From Takakia lepidozioides (Eukaryota > Streptophyta > Takakiopsida > Takakiales > Takakiaceae): a stretch of DNA of 60,000 nt. Both the position numbers and the translations under genes were made by a program. The notes below the pieces were generated by a model that had not been told where the DNA came from, ran no database searches, and saw nothing but the letters and a program-made list of their open reading frames with translations. The stretch spans positions 48,424,001 through 48,484,000 of the forward strand of contig CM060733.1 in the NCBI GenBank assembly GCA_030704615.1, read 5' to 3'. Shown here piece by piece: positions 18,722 through 30,161 of this stretch; the first letter of the stretch is position 1; every line of letters begins with the position of its first letter.

Positions 18722-20420
18722 GTGGGGGAGGTGCACATTGTGAGTGTCATCACGGAGTTACCCAGGGGTTCTGAGGGGAGTACGGCTACAGGCAGTAGCA
18801 GTGAGAGTGGGTTCACCAGACGAGGTGTTCGTTTCAGACCACCTTCACCTCCATCCTCAACTAGTGCAGAGTCAGACACAGACTCGGAGGCTTCATCAAC
18901 AGGTGTGCAGTTTCATTCGCCATTGTTGTGGGACGACATGGAGGAGATATATGGAGCTACCAAGGGGCCTCGTAGGTACTCTGGAGCTGTGGGCACAATT
19001 GAGCTAGATGACTTTATCCAGGAGTTCGACAGCTGGTGTGATTTGCAGCAGATGCGCAATCCACAGCTGTTCACCCCATTCATGGCGTGGAAGGGACTGT
19101 TCCAGCATTTGGAAGGCCCGCCTATGGACGATTACCACGAGTTCAGGCGAGGACATGAAGTAGAGATTGAGGAGTGGAGGATGTATTGGTCACCTGACTA
19201 CGTTTCCATTACTCGAGGCACGACGCGACCAGTAGCTGCATCAGTACCAATATCTCCCACTGCCAGTACTAGTAGTGGAACAAGTAGTGCCGGTACTTCT
19301 GCAGGTGGTACCAGTTCAAAAGGTGCTACTACTCCTCCTGCCATGACTACAACACATGTGCCTAGATTCAACCCGGTGGTGGAATTCTTCCAGGAGTTGC
19401 GGAGGAACTACCAAGGTGTACGGACAGAGAAGCTGCGAAGTTTGCAAGACTTCTAGCGCAAACCCAGTGAGAGCTTGCGAGAGTCGTATGAGGCGCTTGA
19501 TAAGTGTGACCCAAGGGGTTACTGAAGCTCAGGCAATCCAGTTCTGGTATGGAATTTTGGACAAGGAGCTTAGGAGAAGGGTGCGGGATGCAACCCTGTT
19601 ACAAGCAGCCCAACCCACATTAGCAGATGTGTTTCTGCTGGCTGAGCTGATTGAGCTCAACATGATGGAGGAGCGAGTTGTTACCATTGGATTTGGCAAG
19701 GACATGCCTGCACGAGGCGCAGCTGCCAGTCCACAGGCACAAGGGATTGCCCAACAGCATGGTCAGGGGGGCAAGGTTTCCCAACCCAAGTTCCATGGAG
19801 CTTACAGGGGACCTCAGGTGCAGAGGCCCGTGACATCTTTTGCAGGCCAACAGCAACCAGGGGTGATATGTTGGACATGTGGAGGACCCCATGTCAAGAG
19901 AGATTGCCCAGAGAGTGGCAGAAGGTCGGCACAAGCACAGCCTGCACAGTTGCAGTGTGGGCATTGTGGCAAGTATGGGCATGGAGATGCCCAGTGTTAT
20001 GACTTGCATCCTGAGTTGCGCCCAGGCCAGTTCCAAGGGAACAATGGTGGCCGGGGGCGAGGTGGACCAGCCCAGAGAGGACGAGGTGGTCGGGCACGAG
20101 GTGCAAGCCAAGGGCAAGCTCAACATGGCCAAGGACGCGGAGGTCAGGGTGTTGACCAAGGCATGGCCAACCGGCTTCAGCAGCTAGAGCAGAGGCTCGC
20201 TGCCATGGCTACAGCTCAGGTGGTACCGGCTCCCAGGCGGGATGGTCCCCCTCCTGCTCCTGAGGGAGGAGATATAGGAGGCATGGGATTCATGTGCGAA
20301 GCAGCACTATCACTAGTGCAGGTGGAGTCTGCTGCAGCCGTGACTCGAGGAGCAGCACGAGTTCCTGAGCCACGAGGTGCAGAGGTGGAATTGGATCCAC
20401 AGCGTGGGGAGGCAAGCCGT
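18722..20420 (+). pseudogene. gypsy gag of the DNMT element
   Basis: The first part is acidic and Ser/Thr-rich, then reads FIQEFDSWCDLQQM, FTPFMAWKGLFQHLEGPP and NPVVEFFQEL. A TAG at 19454-19456 and a frameshift about 40 bp later interrupt it. It continues as VTEAQAIQFWYGILDKELRR, a retrotransposon gag motif. Two zinc knuckles follow at 19869-19907 (CWTCGGPHVKRDC, CX2CX3HX4C) and about 19955-19997 (CGHCGKYGHGDAQC). After them comes a Gly/Arg-rich RGGRARG stretch. The initiation codon is uncertain, since no ATG starts the open frame at 18722. Confidence 0.8.
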
Positions 20421-21640
20421 CAGGCGAGGCTTCTTTGGTCATTCACATTGGCGGAGACAATGTCGACGCCATCCATGGCACCTAGTTCTCGCCCGACTGT
20501 TACCGAGGCGGAGGTTACTATGCCATTGGGGAGAGCTACACGTGCAGCACTGACACCTGCTACCAAGGCTAGTGCAGCCGGTGTGTTATTGGGGGCAGCC
20601 ACCTCTGTGTGGCAAGCCCCACTGTTCTTGGCAACCATGATTGTGACGCCAGGGGTAAGACCAGCTGCAGTGTTCAGACTAGCAGCAACACTCTGCGAGA
20701 GTGGGGAGGTCACTTCATCTTCTGCGGAGTTATTGGAAGGTGTAGTGGCAGAGGGATCCTCGGATTTGAGGGTCAAGACTGCCACGGCTGCGCCATGGCA
20801 AGCTGCAGCTGCCAGGTTGATGGAGCTGCCAGCTAGGCCAGCCTTTGAGCCCGCCATGGTGACACCTGGAGTTGTCTTGTTAGACAACCAGGGAGGCATT
20901 TTCACTTTGAGTGGACCGACATGCAAGAAGTACCGGCCACTGCGGGTCTTTTTGGACTCAGGAGCTCAGCCACTGATGTTGGGCAGAGCTGCTATTGCAG
21001 GTTTGGGCCTCATGGAGGCGGATATGGAGCCTTGTCCTTTCCAGATACAGACATCTCTGGGAGGATCAGAGCAGGCTCGGGGCATGACACGGCGTGAGTT
21101 GGCCATTGGACTACAACCAGATCCACCTGTAGATGGCTCAGTGATGCGAGCCAAGGCCATTGTGACAGACGCGGTCTCTTACGATGTCCTTGTTGGTGGG
21201 GCAGTGTTATATCCCATGGGCTTCACCCTGGACTTTTGGGAGGAGTCAGCATCCTACAGGCCTGGATGGCAGTCAGGGGATGGTCGTCGTGCACAGCTCC
21301 CTGTGACATTCATTGGGGGTATTGCGGCTGCCCAGCGGGGCAAGATGCCAACACTAGCCGCCTTTACAGCTGCAGTTAGTTGGCCTGGAGAGTTGCTGGA
21401 AGGCAATGCCCATGCAGAGGATGTGCCACCTCCAGCAGAGCAGGATGACATGCATGGTACGGCGGAATTGCCTGCCATGGTTGCTCACACTCCATTATGG
21501 GGTACGAGCAAGGATTTGCAGCAGGCTGCTGATGGACGGGTACAACAAGCCTGGGTAGAGGCCTTCATACCGTCAGGAGAAGAGGAGAGTGCGGTGATTG
21601 CACCAGGACCACCTCAGTTGTCGCCATTGGACACCACACC
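20420..21640 (+). pseudogene. gypsy protease region of the DNMT element
   Basis: The retropepsin active site VFLDSGAQPLMLG (DSGA at 20955-20966) is followed by an ILVG-like block (VSYDVLVGGAVLYPMGFTLD) near 21180. It lies in the same open frame as the second gag part and the methyltransferase N-terminus, with no stop from 19356 to 22043. The flanking 170 residues on each side are low-complexity linker. Confidence 0.75.
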
Positions 21641-22858
21641 TCTTGTGTGGCAGTGCCCGGATGAAGGCATATGCCTTCTGGACTTGTTTGGCGGGATCAG
21701 CACTGGATTGGCTGCAGTATTGCAGGCAGGTGTACGAGTTCGACGTTACCTGTATGTGGAGAGGGATGAGACTGCACGACGCGTCTCACTGCGCCATGTT
21801 GCTCAGTTGGTACAGCAGTACCCTGATTTGTTGCCAGTGTCTGCAGTTCGTGGATACCAACAAGCCTTGCCAGCAGACATTTCGTTGCTGGGGGCGCAGG
21901 ATTTGGAGCAGGTTGGCTCCATTGATTTGGTAGTGGCAGGTTGGCCCTGCCAAGGGCATTCATCAGTCGGGCATGACAATGGATTGCGAGACTCGAGGAC
22001 GGGTCTGTTTTGGGAGATGGTGCGGATTTTGCGCCACTTGTAGCTTCATCAAGCTGTATCTCCAGCATACATCTTGGAGAATGTGCCATTGATGGGTGAT
22101 TCTCGGGCCAGGGTGATGGCCAGTGTGTATCAAGTCCGGTCGTGGCTTGGATCAGCAGTGTTGCTGGATGCAGCTGCAATGGGGTCATGGGCTCATCGTC
22201 CACGGCTATGGTGGACTAACTTGATGCCACCCACACTGCTCAAGCGTGCATTTGATGGGGTGTAGCGGCCAGCACACCTCACAGTGGATAGCATTTTGGA
22301 CACAGGGAGACAGTCTCAACGTGTGAGACACGATGACCGTTCGCCTTTGGCAGTGGTCAACAGGGTGGGTCAAACACGAGCAGCATTACCTACACTGCTC
22401 AGCTTCCCAGGATCCCATGCTTTTCGGGATGGTGGACCTGGCCTCTTGTGGGATAGCCAGTTGCAACAATTAGTGGGCCCAATGCTGACGAGCGCGAGCG
22501 GGCGATGGGTTTTACCACAGGTACCACGGCGGTGCCATCTCTTTCTGAGGCATCATGTCGTCAGGTGTTGGGGCAAGCAATGGATCTCAATTGCTTGACC
22601 TGGATTATCAGCTTGGCTATGGCTGAGCAGCGCAGAGTACGGAGTACACTTCCCTTCATGGTCTCCCTGCCTACCGAGACGGTACAGGCAGCGAGTGGGG
22701 GCAAGCAGGTGAGGACCACGAGGTGCAGGCCGCATCCATGGCACACGTGGGAGGTGCTCGAGGTTCAGAAGGAGTTGACAGCCAAGGCAGCGGTGATGGA
22801 TCAGGTTGGGGATTTTTCTCGGATTGATGAGGTCCTCAAGGATGGGATGATGGGGTAG
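21640..22858 (+). pseudogene. C5-cytosine DNA methyltransferase domain in gag-pol
   Basis: Conserved motifs are readable in order. Motif I is LLDLFGGISTGLAAVLQAG (21675 on). Motif IV is the catalytic WPCQGHSSVG with PCQ at 21945-21953. Motif VI is YILENVP with ENV at 22077-22085. Motif VIII is HRPRLWWTNL (about 22194). Motif IX is DERERAMGF (22487-22513) and motif X is RQVLGQAMDLNCLTW (22559 on). The cysteine of PCQ attacks cytosine C6 in this family. The arrangement and short length, with no N-terminal regulatory domain, resemble the DNMT3/DRM type more than MET1 or CMT. TAG stops at 22041 and 22263 and a frameshift before 22481 inactivate this copy. It lies between protease and reverse transcriptase. 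It could be an element-borne methyltransferase acting on cDNA or host DNA. Confidence 0.88.
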
Positions 22859-23044
22859 GATGAGACATTGTCACTGACAGAGGAGGCAGTGGTCACTGCT
22901 CAAGAGGTTGCAGCATAGCAACCACGGGACGCATCTTCTACCTCTAAGCCTGCTGGACTCAAGGTTGCAGTCACGGAGGACAACTAGGAGCCTGATGTTG
23001 GACCTATAGTCACCGGAGGACAGAGACGACGTATATGGCGGTTC

Positions 23045-23940
23045 TTGAGGGCTTACAGGAACTGCTTTGCCTTCAGTTTGAAGGACTTCGGAGCACTGAA
23101 GGGTCAAGAGATTCGCATTGAATTGGCTACTGACACGCCAATCTTTTGGAGACCCTATAGATACAGTGACATGGAGAGGTCCTTGATTCAGATGAGAACT
23201 CAGGACCTTTGGGAGGCTGGTTTGGTGGAGCTATCTGGGGGAGAGTATGCTTCAGCCACAGTGATGCCAACCAAGAAGGATGTCTTTGGCAATTGGACAG
23301 AGAGACGTATGTGCGGTGATTACCGGCCTATAAATCGTCAGACCAAGTCCGATAGATATGCCATGCCAACACCAAAGGAGATCTTTGATGCCATTGGGCA
23401 TGCCAAGGTCTTTAGAACGTTGGATTTACGATCCGGTATCACCAGTTGCCGATCAAGGAGGCGGATAAGCAAAAGACGGCATTTTGGGGGATCAATGAGC
23501 ACGGGAAAGATTGCCTATACCAGTGGCGGTTCTTACCATTTGGGCTTAAGAACGCTCCGGCAGAGTTTCAGAGAGTCATGGACAGGATTCTAGCAGGGGT
23601 GGAGTTTGCTCGGTGCTACATAGATGACATCATCATCTTTAGTGCTACGGTGGAAGAGCATGAGAGACACCTTCAGGGGGTATTTGAGCGCTTGAGGGCG
23701 CACGGATTGAAGTTACATCCGGGAAAGTGCAAGTTTTTCCACAACCAGATTTAGTATCTGGGTCACATGATATATCCTGGAGGATTGGGGGTACAGCAGA
23801 CTAAGGTAGAGTCCATTGCACAGGTTCCACGCCCCACGGATGTGAGCCGAGTTCAAGCTTTCATGGGGTTAGCAAACTATTATAGATAGTTTGTTAAGGG
23901 ATTTAGTGCCATTGCAAAGGCTCTAACCAAGCTGACCAAG
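23045..23940 (+). pseudogene. gypsy reverse transcriptase of the DNMT element
   Basis: It begins with FWRPYRYSDMER, GLVELSGGEYASATVMPTKK, MCGDYRPINRQTKSDRYAMP and FRTLDLRSG. A frameshift follows near 23440, then KTAFWGINEH, YQWRFLPFGLKNAPAEFQRV and the catalytic CYIDDIIIFS (YIDD at 23617-23628). TAG stops lie at 23752 and near 23887. It differs from Gypsy-1 and Gypsy-3 and belongs to a separate gypsy lineage. Confidence 0.9.
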
Positions 23941-24399
23941 GTGGACCAGGAATGGCAGTGGGAAGATGAGCAAGAACAAGCTTTTCAAGAGCTCAAGGCG
24001 AGGTTAACCTCGGCGCCCATCTTGAGACGACCTATCAGGGGGCGTCATTTTCAGCTGCATACAGATTGGAGCATGCTGGGGCTTGGAGCTGTGCTCACAC
24101 AGGTGGATGATGAGGGAAGAGAGTTCGTAGTGGCTTATGCTAGCCGCTCGAACAACGTTGCAGAGTCTAAGTATAGCTCATATGAGGGAGAATGCTTAGC
24201 TGCAGTGTGGGCCGTGGCACACTTCACGTGCTATCTATACGGCAATCTCTTCACCCTTGTCACGGATCACCAACCACTCAAGTGGTTGATGGAGTCAGAC
24301 AAGCTTACGGGGAAGCTTGCACGGTGGGCACTCATCCTTCAAGAGTATGACTTTCAGGTGGTGCATCGACCGGGTTTGGTCAACCATGACTTACCGTGA
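23941..24399 (+). pseudogene. gypsy RNase H of the DNMT element, truncated
   Basis: The open frame encodes ILRRPIRGRHFQLHTDWSML, GLGAVLTQVDDEGREFVVAY, YEGECLAAVWAVAHFTCYLY and TLVTDHQPLKWL, the gypsy RNase H core. It ends at VVHRPGLVNHDLP with a stop inside the neighbouring LTR. The integrase expected next is missing. Confidence 0.9.
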
Positions 24400-24960
24400 T
24401 TTACCATGATCTACCATGATTTACCATTATTTATCAAGTTACTGGGAGTTTACCAAATTACCAAGAGTAACTTGGGAAACTGCTCAGGAAGCTTCTTTTG
24501 GAGGAAACTTCTCCATCAAGATACCTCTTTTGTTTAAGGAAGCTTCTCCATCAAGAAACCTTTGTTTAATCTTGGAAACTTCTCTAGCAAGAAACCTCCA
24601 TAGGGGGAAGCTTCTTAGGGAAACTTCTTAGTAGCCAGTATATATAGAAGGCGAGACTGGACACTCTTCAGTCTCGCCAACACCAGTTCAAGCTACTCTT
24701 ATTTCCAGTTCCCAGTACTCCAGTCCAGTTCTCAGTACTCTAGCCCAGTTTCCAGTATCTGGTACTCTAGTCCAGTTTCCAGGATTCCAATATTCAAGTC
24801 GTGTTCCAATATCTTGTACTCTTGTTCATTGTTATAAAGATCGTCTTGATTCCTATTTACTCATCGTGCATTCAGCCACGCCGACCTTGACTTCTTGTCT
24901 AGCCTTGTACCTCTAGTCTTATCTCTTTGTTTATGTTCAGTCATGTTCTCGTCCTTGACA
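24383..24960 (+). repeat. 5' LTR of Gypsy-3, start missing
   Basis: Matches 29143-29480 and 38541-38748 (for example GGAAGCTTCTTTTGGAGGAA and TCTCGTCCTTGACA). The first 78 bp or so present at 29066-29142 are absent, and RNase H of the DNMT element abuts directly. Confidence 0.9.
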
Positions 24961-24998
24961 GTTTGGCGAGACTAAAGTTTGTTCCTTAGTTAATTAAG

Positions 24999-25333
24999 AT
25001 GGAAGGCACATTTGCGGAAATGGTCGTCACATTGCAGAGTTTTCAGCTCTAGATGCAAGAACTTCGTGCCTCTACTACCCAACTACAAGCTGATCAGTCT
25101 GAAGATCTTAGCAACGCTCTCAACAATTTGCAACAACAAATTTCAGAGTTGAATGAATTGAACAATGGATCTTCAACCTTACGAGTCCCTACTACAACAA
25201 ATTATACTACAACGGTTCTTCCAAATCTTCAACAGATTACAAGGGAACCAAAGGTCAGCATGCCCGAAAAATTTGATGGGACGAGATCAAGATTTCGTGG
25301 TTTTGTTCAACAAGTATTGTTCCTACGACTACA
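24999..25333 (+). pseudogene. Gypsy-3 gag N-terminus
   Basis: An ATG at 24999 opens the frame, which is closed by a TAG at 25050-25052 and then stays open to the inversion breakpoint. A Gln/Asn-rich coiled-coil-like region leads to VSMPEKFDGTRSRFRGFV, a typical chromovirus gag start. The continuation of gag is found inverted at the other end of the block (27727 leftward). Confidence 0.85.
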
Positions 25334-27727
25334 TCTTGATATGAACTGTGGTCCTCGATCAGATACGATGTCCTTCGGGAGTCCATGAATGCGGTAGATA
25401 TTATTGAGGAAGAGTCTTGCAGTTTCCTCGCCGGTAACCGTCTTATTACATGGAATTAAATGTGTCATCTTCGTAAAACGATCCACAATAACAAGGATTG
25501 AATCGGTGGTCTTGGAAATTGGAAGGTCCGTAATAAAGTCCATAGACACGGACGACCATGGACCCTTGAGAATGGGTAATGGTTGAAGAAGGTCGTAAGG
25601 TCGATGTCGTGGTCATTTCGCTCTAGCACACGTGCCGCAAGATTTTATAAATTCTTTCACGAGTTTCCACATTTGCGGCCACCAATAGTCCCTGGATACA
25701 ATTTCATTGTTTTGTTGAAGCCGAAATGTCCTACAGCCGGAAGATCATGACATGTTTGAAGAATTCGAAGTTGTGTAGGTCCTGGAGGTACATAGAGAAG
25801 TCCCTTGAAATAAAGTAAGTCATCTTTGAATTCGAAATCGTTTGTAACATGTGGGTTGTCTCGAGGTCGATTTAGTTGACTTCATAGTGTCGTAGCAAAT
25901 TGGTCGCTCTTCAGTGCTTCCTGAATCTCCTTTATGATCTCTACATCGTTATAGGTGGACATGGATAGCATATTCACTTGGAGATTTGCTGGTTTCAAGA
26001 TGATAGATTTCTGTTGGTTAAAAGTTGCATTCCCTTCTTATATTCGTACAAGGTTGTAAGCTCATCTCAAGTCGATCTTTGTGAAAAAATTTGCTCGTCC
26101 AAAGTTGTTCGATGAGTTCGGAAATCAGCGGTAGTGGGTAACGATTTTTTATAGTGACTTTGTTAAGCCCTCGATAGTCCACACACATGCATAACGATCC
26201 GTCCTTTTTCTTCACAAATAAGATAGGTGCTCCCGCGGGTGATTTCGAATGTCGAATGGAATTCTTTGACAAATTTTCATCAATGTATTCGTGTAAAGCA
26301 GCCAGCTCCGTCTGAGATAAATTATAGATCGGGCTGAATGGTGGTTGAGCTCTTTCTTGCAACTCAATTGCACAATCATATGGTCGATGTTCTGGCAACA
26401 TGTCTGTATTTTTCTTCTCGAAGACATCCTTGAAATCTTGATATTGAGTGGATAATGTCGAAATACCTTGCTCTGTTGTGGTTTTGATTGGAGTCGCATA
26501 AAGTGCAAATGTCGCGTCTTTCTTCGTAGCTCTCATGAAGGCTCTAGCTCCAAGAAACAGGGGTTGAATACCTTTGGTACTTTTGCATTTTTGTCTTGCC
26601 GAAATTTATCGTGATCGCCAGTCGATGTCAGGATTATGAAGTACAAACCAGGGAAGTCCAAGGATCGTAGGATTCGTTGGAGACTGGATGAAACAATCTG
26701 TGATGCTTGATTTTTAAGTTTCACTTCAAGGGGTCGAGTTTCATGGTCAATATTTCCTGATGCTAACGGTTGTCCATCGATGACTTTAACAGGGGCCGAG
26801 AATTTCTTTCTTACGAGCGTTAAATTGTGTTGCTTCGCAAAGTCTTTGTCAATAAAACACGCTGAAGCGTCCGAGTCCAAAGTGCTTCTACGGAGATATG
26901 TCGATTTTGCATCTTGATCTTTACTGGAACTGTGAAACAATGTACAGGGTCTGGAGGTAGAAAGAGACATTTTTTTTATGAAGAATTTGGGGTGTCCAGC
27001 CGCATGGTCCCTACTGTGACTGGACATCTTCGTTTTCCGACCTCCTCGTATCAAACTCTTGAGTTGTGCCCCGAGCTTTGAATCTTCTCTTGTTGGGGCA
27101 GTTTAATGTTATATAATCATCTTCTCCGCAATAAAGGCATAATCCATTTGAGCATCATCTTTGTTTTTTTTGTGGCGTCAATGGCTTGAATCGGACAACA
27201 TCAATCTGCATAGGATCATTACCGGATGTCTGATGGATCGTTGTGTTTGGTGCCGTAGTAGCAGCGGCATGGTGCGTCGTCGACCATCCAGATCGCTTCT
27301 CTTGACATCTTTCGAACAAACGATTATCGCATGCAACGACTTGGGTGATAAATTCGCTCAGTGTACTCACATTTGGCATTGTCAGCAACAAATCTTTTAC
27401 ATCCTCTTTTAGGCCACATCGAAATTGACTAATGAGACTCTTCTCATTCCAGTCGAGGTCGCACGCAAGTTATCGAAATTCGGCAGCATAAACGGAAACT
27501 GGATGTGCTCCTTGTCGAAGATTTCGCATCTTTGTCTTTGCAACTCTCTCTCTATCATTCTCTCCAAACGTTGCAGTGAACTCGGACGTGAACGCTTCAA
27601 AATTGTATAGTAAATGCGAATTTTTCTCTAATAGCGGTACAAACCAAGATAGGGCAGTGTCTGATAGAAGGGTGCCCACGAATCTCACTTGAATACCTTC
27701 ATTAGAGTAGCGATATGATTTCTGGAG
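25334..27727 (-). pseudogene. inverted Gypsy-3 block: gag, protease, RT, integrase N-part
   Basis: Read from 27727 leftward: the gag middle (VRFVGTLLSDTALSWFVPLL), a zinc knuckle CLYCGEDDYITLNC with Tyr for His (about 27100-27140) and the protease with LDSDASACFIDKDF near 26870 (Asp for the active-site Gly). Reverse transcriptase follows from 26440 ([39 protein letters not shown]). A frameshift and a deletion remove the catalytic YxDD and RNase H. It continues in the linker and integrase zinc region (about 25760) and the core start (SMDFITDLPISKTTDS, DRGPQFISR), ending at 25334. The rest of integrase resumes on the plus strand at 27728. Confidence 0.88.
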
Positions 27728-28440
27728 GGGATTATTTCACATATTGGATACTAAGATCAACCTCTCTACAGCTAATCATCCACAGACTGATGGTCAAACC
27801 GAACGTGTAAACCAGATTTTGGAGCAGTATCTTCGCTGTACGATAAATTATCACCAAAATAATTGGATGGACCTTCTGTTATTAGCTGAGTTTGCCTACA
27901 ACAACACTATACATTCTGCGACCAAACAAACTCCATTTTTCTCCAATTATGGTCATCATCATCGAGCAAACCCTTTCCACATGAAGACTGTTGGAAGCCC
28001 TGCTGCAGAAAACCTTGCTACTCATCTCGCTACGATTCACAAGGAGCTTACATTCCACCTCGCAGAAGCTCAAAAACAATACAAGGAGTATGCAGATCAA
28101 CGTCGCCAACTCCAACCCCAATTCAAGGTCGGAGATCATGTGTGGCTTCTTCGACGAGACATACAAACCTCGCGACCATCAAGGAAGTTGGATTATCAAC
28201 GCCTGGGACCATTCAAAATTATTCGACAAATAAATCCGGTCAGTTTTCGGCTTGAACTCCCATGAATTATGCACATCCATCCAGTCTTTCATGTTTCATT
28301 GCTGGAGTTGTATCATCCATCGAATATTCCAGGGAGAGTCTCCGTACCACCTCCACCAATCGAAGTTAATCAGGAAATTGAGTATGAAGTCGACGAAGTC
28401 CTAGACTCCGCATCATCTTGAGTATTTCGTACATTAAAAA
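27728..28440 (+). pseudogene. Gypsy-3 integrase C-part and chromodomain remnant
   Basis: GLFHILDTKINLSTANHPQT, DGQTERVNQILEQYLR and EFAYNNTIHSATKQTPFF complete the integrase core. The SH3-like GDHVWLLRRDI and GPFKIIRQINPVSFRLELP follow. A stop after LELP (about 28263), further stops and a frameshift break the chromodomain (EYEVDEVLDS, then ISERT and EPLSNLANASDKVQEF). Confidence 0.88.
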
Positions 28441-29065
28441 AGCTACGACATCAGCGAACGAACGTGAGAACCTTTATCCAACCTCGCCAATGCATCTGAT
28501 AAAGTCCAAGAGTTTCATCAACGATATCCAGCTAAGCCCCGAACTACACATCAATAAGACGTCACAACGATGATGTCAACCAAGTTAGCTTCAAGGTGAA
28601 AACTCCACATTCAATGTACCTGATACATGCTAAGGAGGGAGGAGCACCACATATCAGTATATATAGCTACACTTTCCAGCACTTCCAGCACTCTGGCATC
28701 TTGTATTGGCAGTATGAAGTAGACAATGGGCCACCAATGCGATACGTACTTCCTCGTCTAGACCCCGTACGATGACAAGTGGAGCCTACTCGAAGTCTGA
28801 TAATTCTGAGGCTTCGGACCCAAATGGCAACGAAATCATGTTTGAAGGCAGCTTTGAAAATCAGTATGCTCAAATCACTGTGTGCTCCCATGTGTCAAGG
28901 TGTTGGACATTATCGATGGTTGCAGGGACCTATAAATCATTTGAGTCAAGAACGAAGAGCCGAATACTTGGCAAGTACCATTCGTCGGATTTTGGATTTT
29001 CTCCAACTCTAAGCAAGTCCAAGATTTTACCGCTCCTCGAGGAACTCGACGCTACAGGAGGGGGT
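28441..29065 (+). other. Gypsy-3 3' internal region
   Basis: Chromodomain tail and untranslated sequence, then a polypurine tract CAGGAGGGGGTGA (29053-29065) directly before the 3' LTR. Short open frames at 28772-29101 resemble nothing known. Confidence 0.6.
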
Positions 29066-29480
29066 GATGTCACGGACATAGCCCAGAGGAACTTATCATA
29101 AGTAAATGCCAGAAGTTACCTAGTTAACATGTTACCGGAAGTTACCATGACTTACCGTGATTTACCATTACTTACCAAGTTACCGGAAATTTATCAAATT
29201 ACCAAGAGTAATTTGGGAAACTGCTCGGGAAGCTTCTTTTGGAGGAAACTTCTCTATCAAGATACCTCTTTTGTTTAAAGAAGCTTCTCCATCAAGAAAC
29301 CTTTTTCTAATCTTAGAAACTTCTCCAGCAAGAAACCTCCATAAGGGGAAGCTTCTTAGGGAAACTTCGTAGTAGCCAGTATATATAGAAGGCGAGACTG
29401 GACACTCTTCAGTCTCGCCAACACCAGTTCAAGCTACTCTTGTTTCCAGTTCCCAGTACTCCAGTCTAGTTCCTAGTCCA
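29066..29480 (+). repeat. 3' LTR of Gypsy-3, left part
   Basis: Starts TGTCACGGACATAG after the purine tract. Interrupted at 29480 by the CACTA element. The remainder is at 38544-38748. Confidence 0.9.
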
Positions 29481-30161
29481 CACTAGAAGAAAAACGCGGA
29501 ATAACCACTGGCCGTTTAACCACTACTGTCTTTTTCCACTCTATAAACCACTAGTAACCACTTGCCAGTGGTTAATCCCAATGAAATGCCACGGTGGCAT
29601 CACAGATAGTGGTTGGAAGTGGTTTCAACCACTCAGTAGTCCACGTGTAATAATTTATTATAATTTATTATAATTTATTTGGTAATACATTTTAATTAAT
29701 AAATATAATATTCGACGTGGACGAGTGCAGTGGTAAATTGTGAGTGGTTATAGACACCTCAGTGATGGGAAGTGGTTGAAACCACTTGCTACTCCACGTG
29801 TAATAATTCAAAATTTATTTGTGATTTATGATTTGGAAATATATTTTAATTCATAAATATAATATTCCATGTGGACGGGGACAGTGCATGTTGATCTTGA
29901 GTGGTTAAAGACACCTCATTGATTTGTACCACTTTTACAGTGGTGGAGAGTGGGTGGTGAAAGATATTGCAGTAATTGGAACCACTATTTTAGTGGTTGC
30001 TCATGAGTGGTTGCCTACAGACAAGTGATTGGTACCACTTTTTGGGTGATACACGAAAATTTTTAAGTGGTTTGTGCAACTGTGACAGACTTTGAAAAAC
30101 AGACAAGTGGCCAGACCATTGTGGCATGATGATATTGAACAAATGGTTCCAACAATAAACT

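Larger units (their letters stand above)
18722..24383 (+). mobile_element. Ty3/gypsy element with embedded DNA methyltransferase (Gypsy-DNMT)
   Basis: In order the polyprotein reads gag with two zinc knuckles, aspartic protease, a C5-cytosine DNA methyltransferase of about 400 codons, reverse transcriptase and RNase H. It breaks off after RNase H at 24383, where the LTR of another gypsy element begins. Integrase and 3' LTR are gone and the 5' LTR is not certain. Stops and frameshifts occur in gag, methyltransferase and reverse transcriptase, so this copy is dead. The methyltransferase lies between protease and polymerase in a largely continuous coding order, which argues that it belongs to the element rather than to a later insertion. 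Confidence 0.88.
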
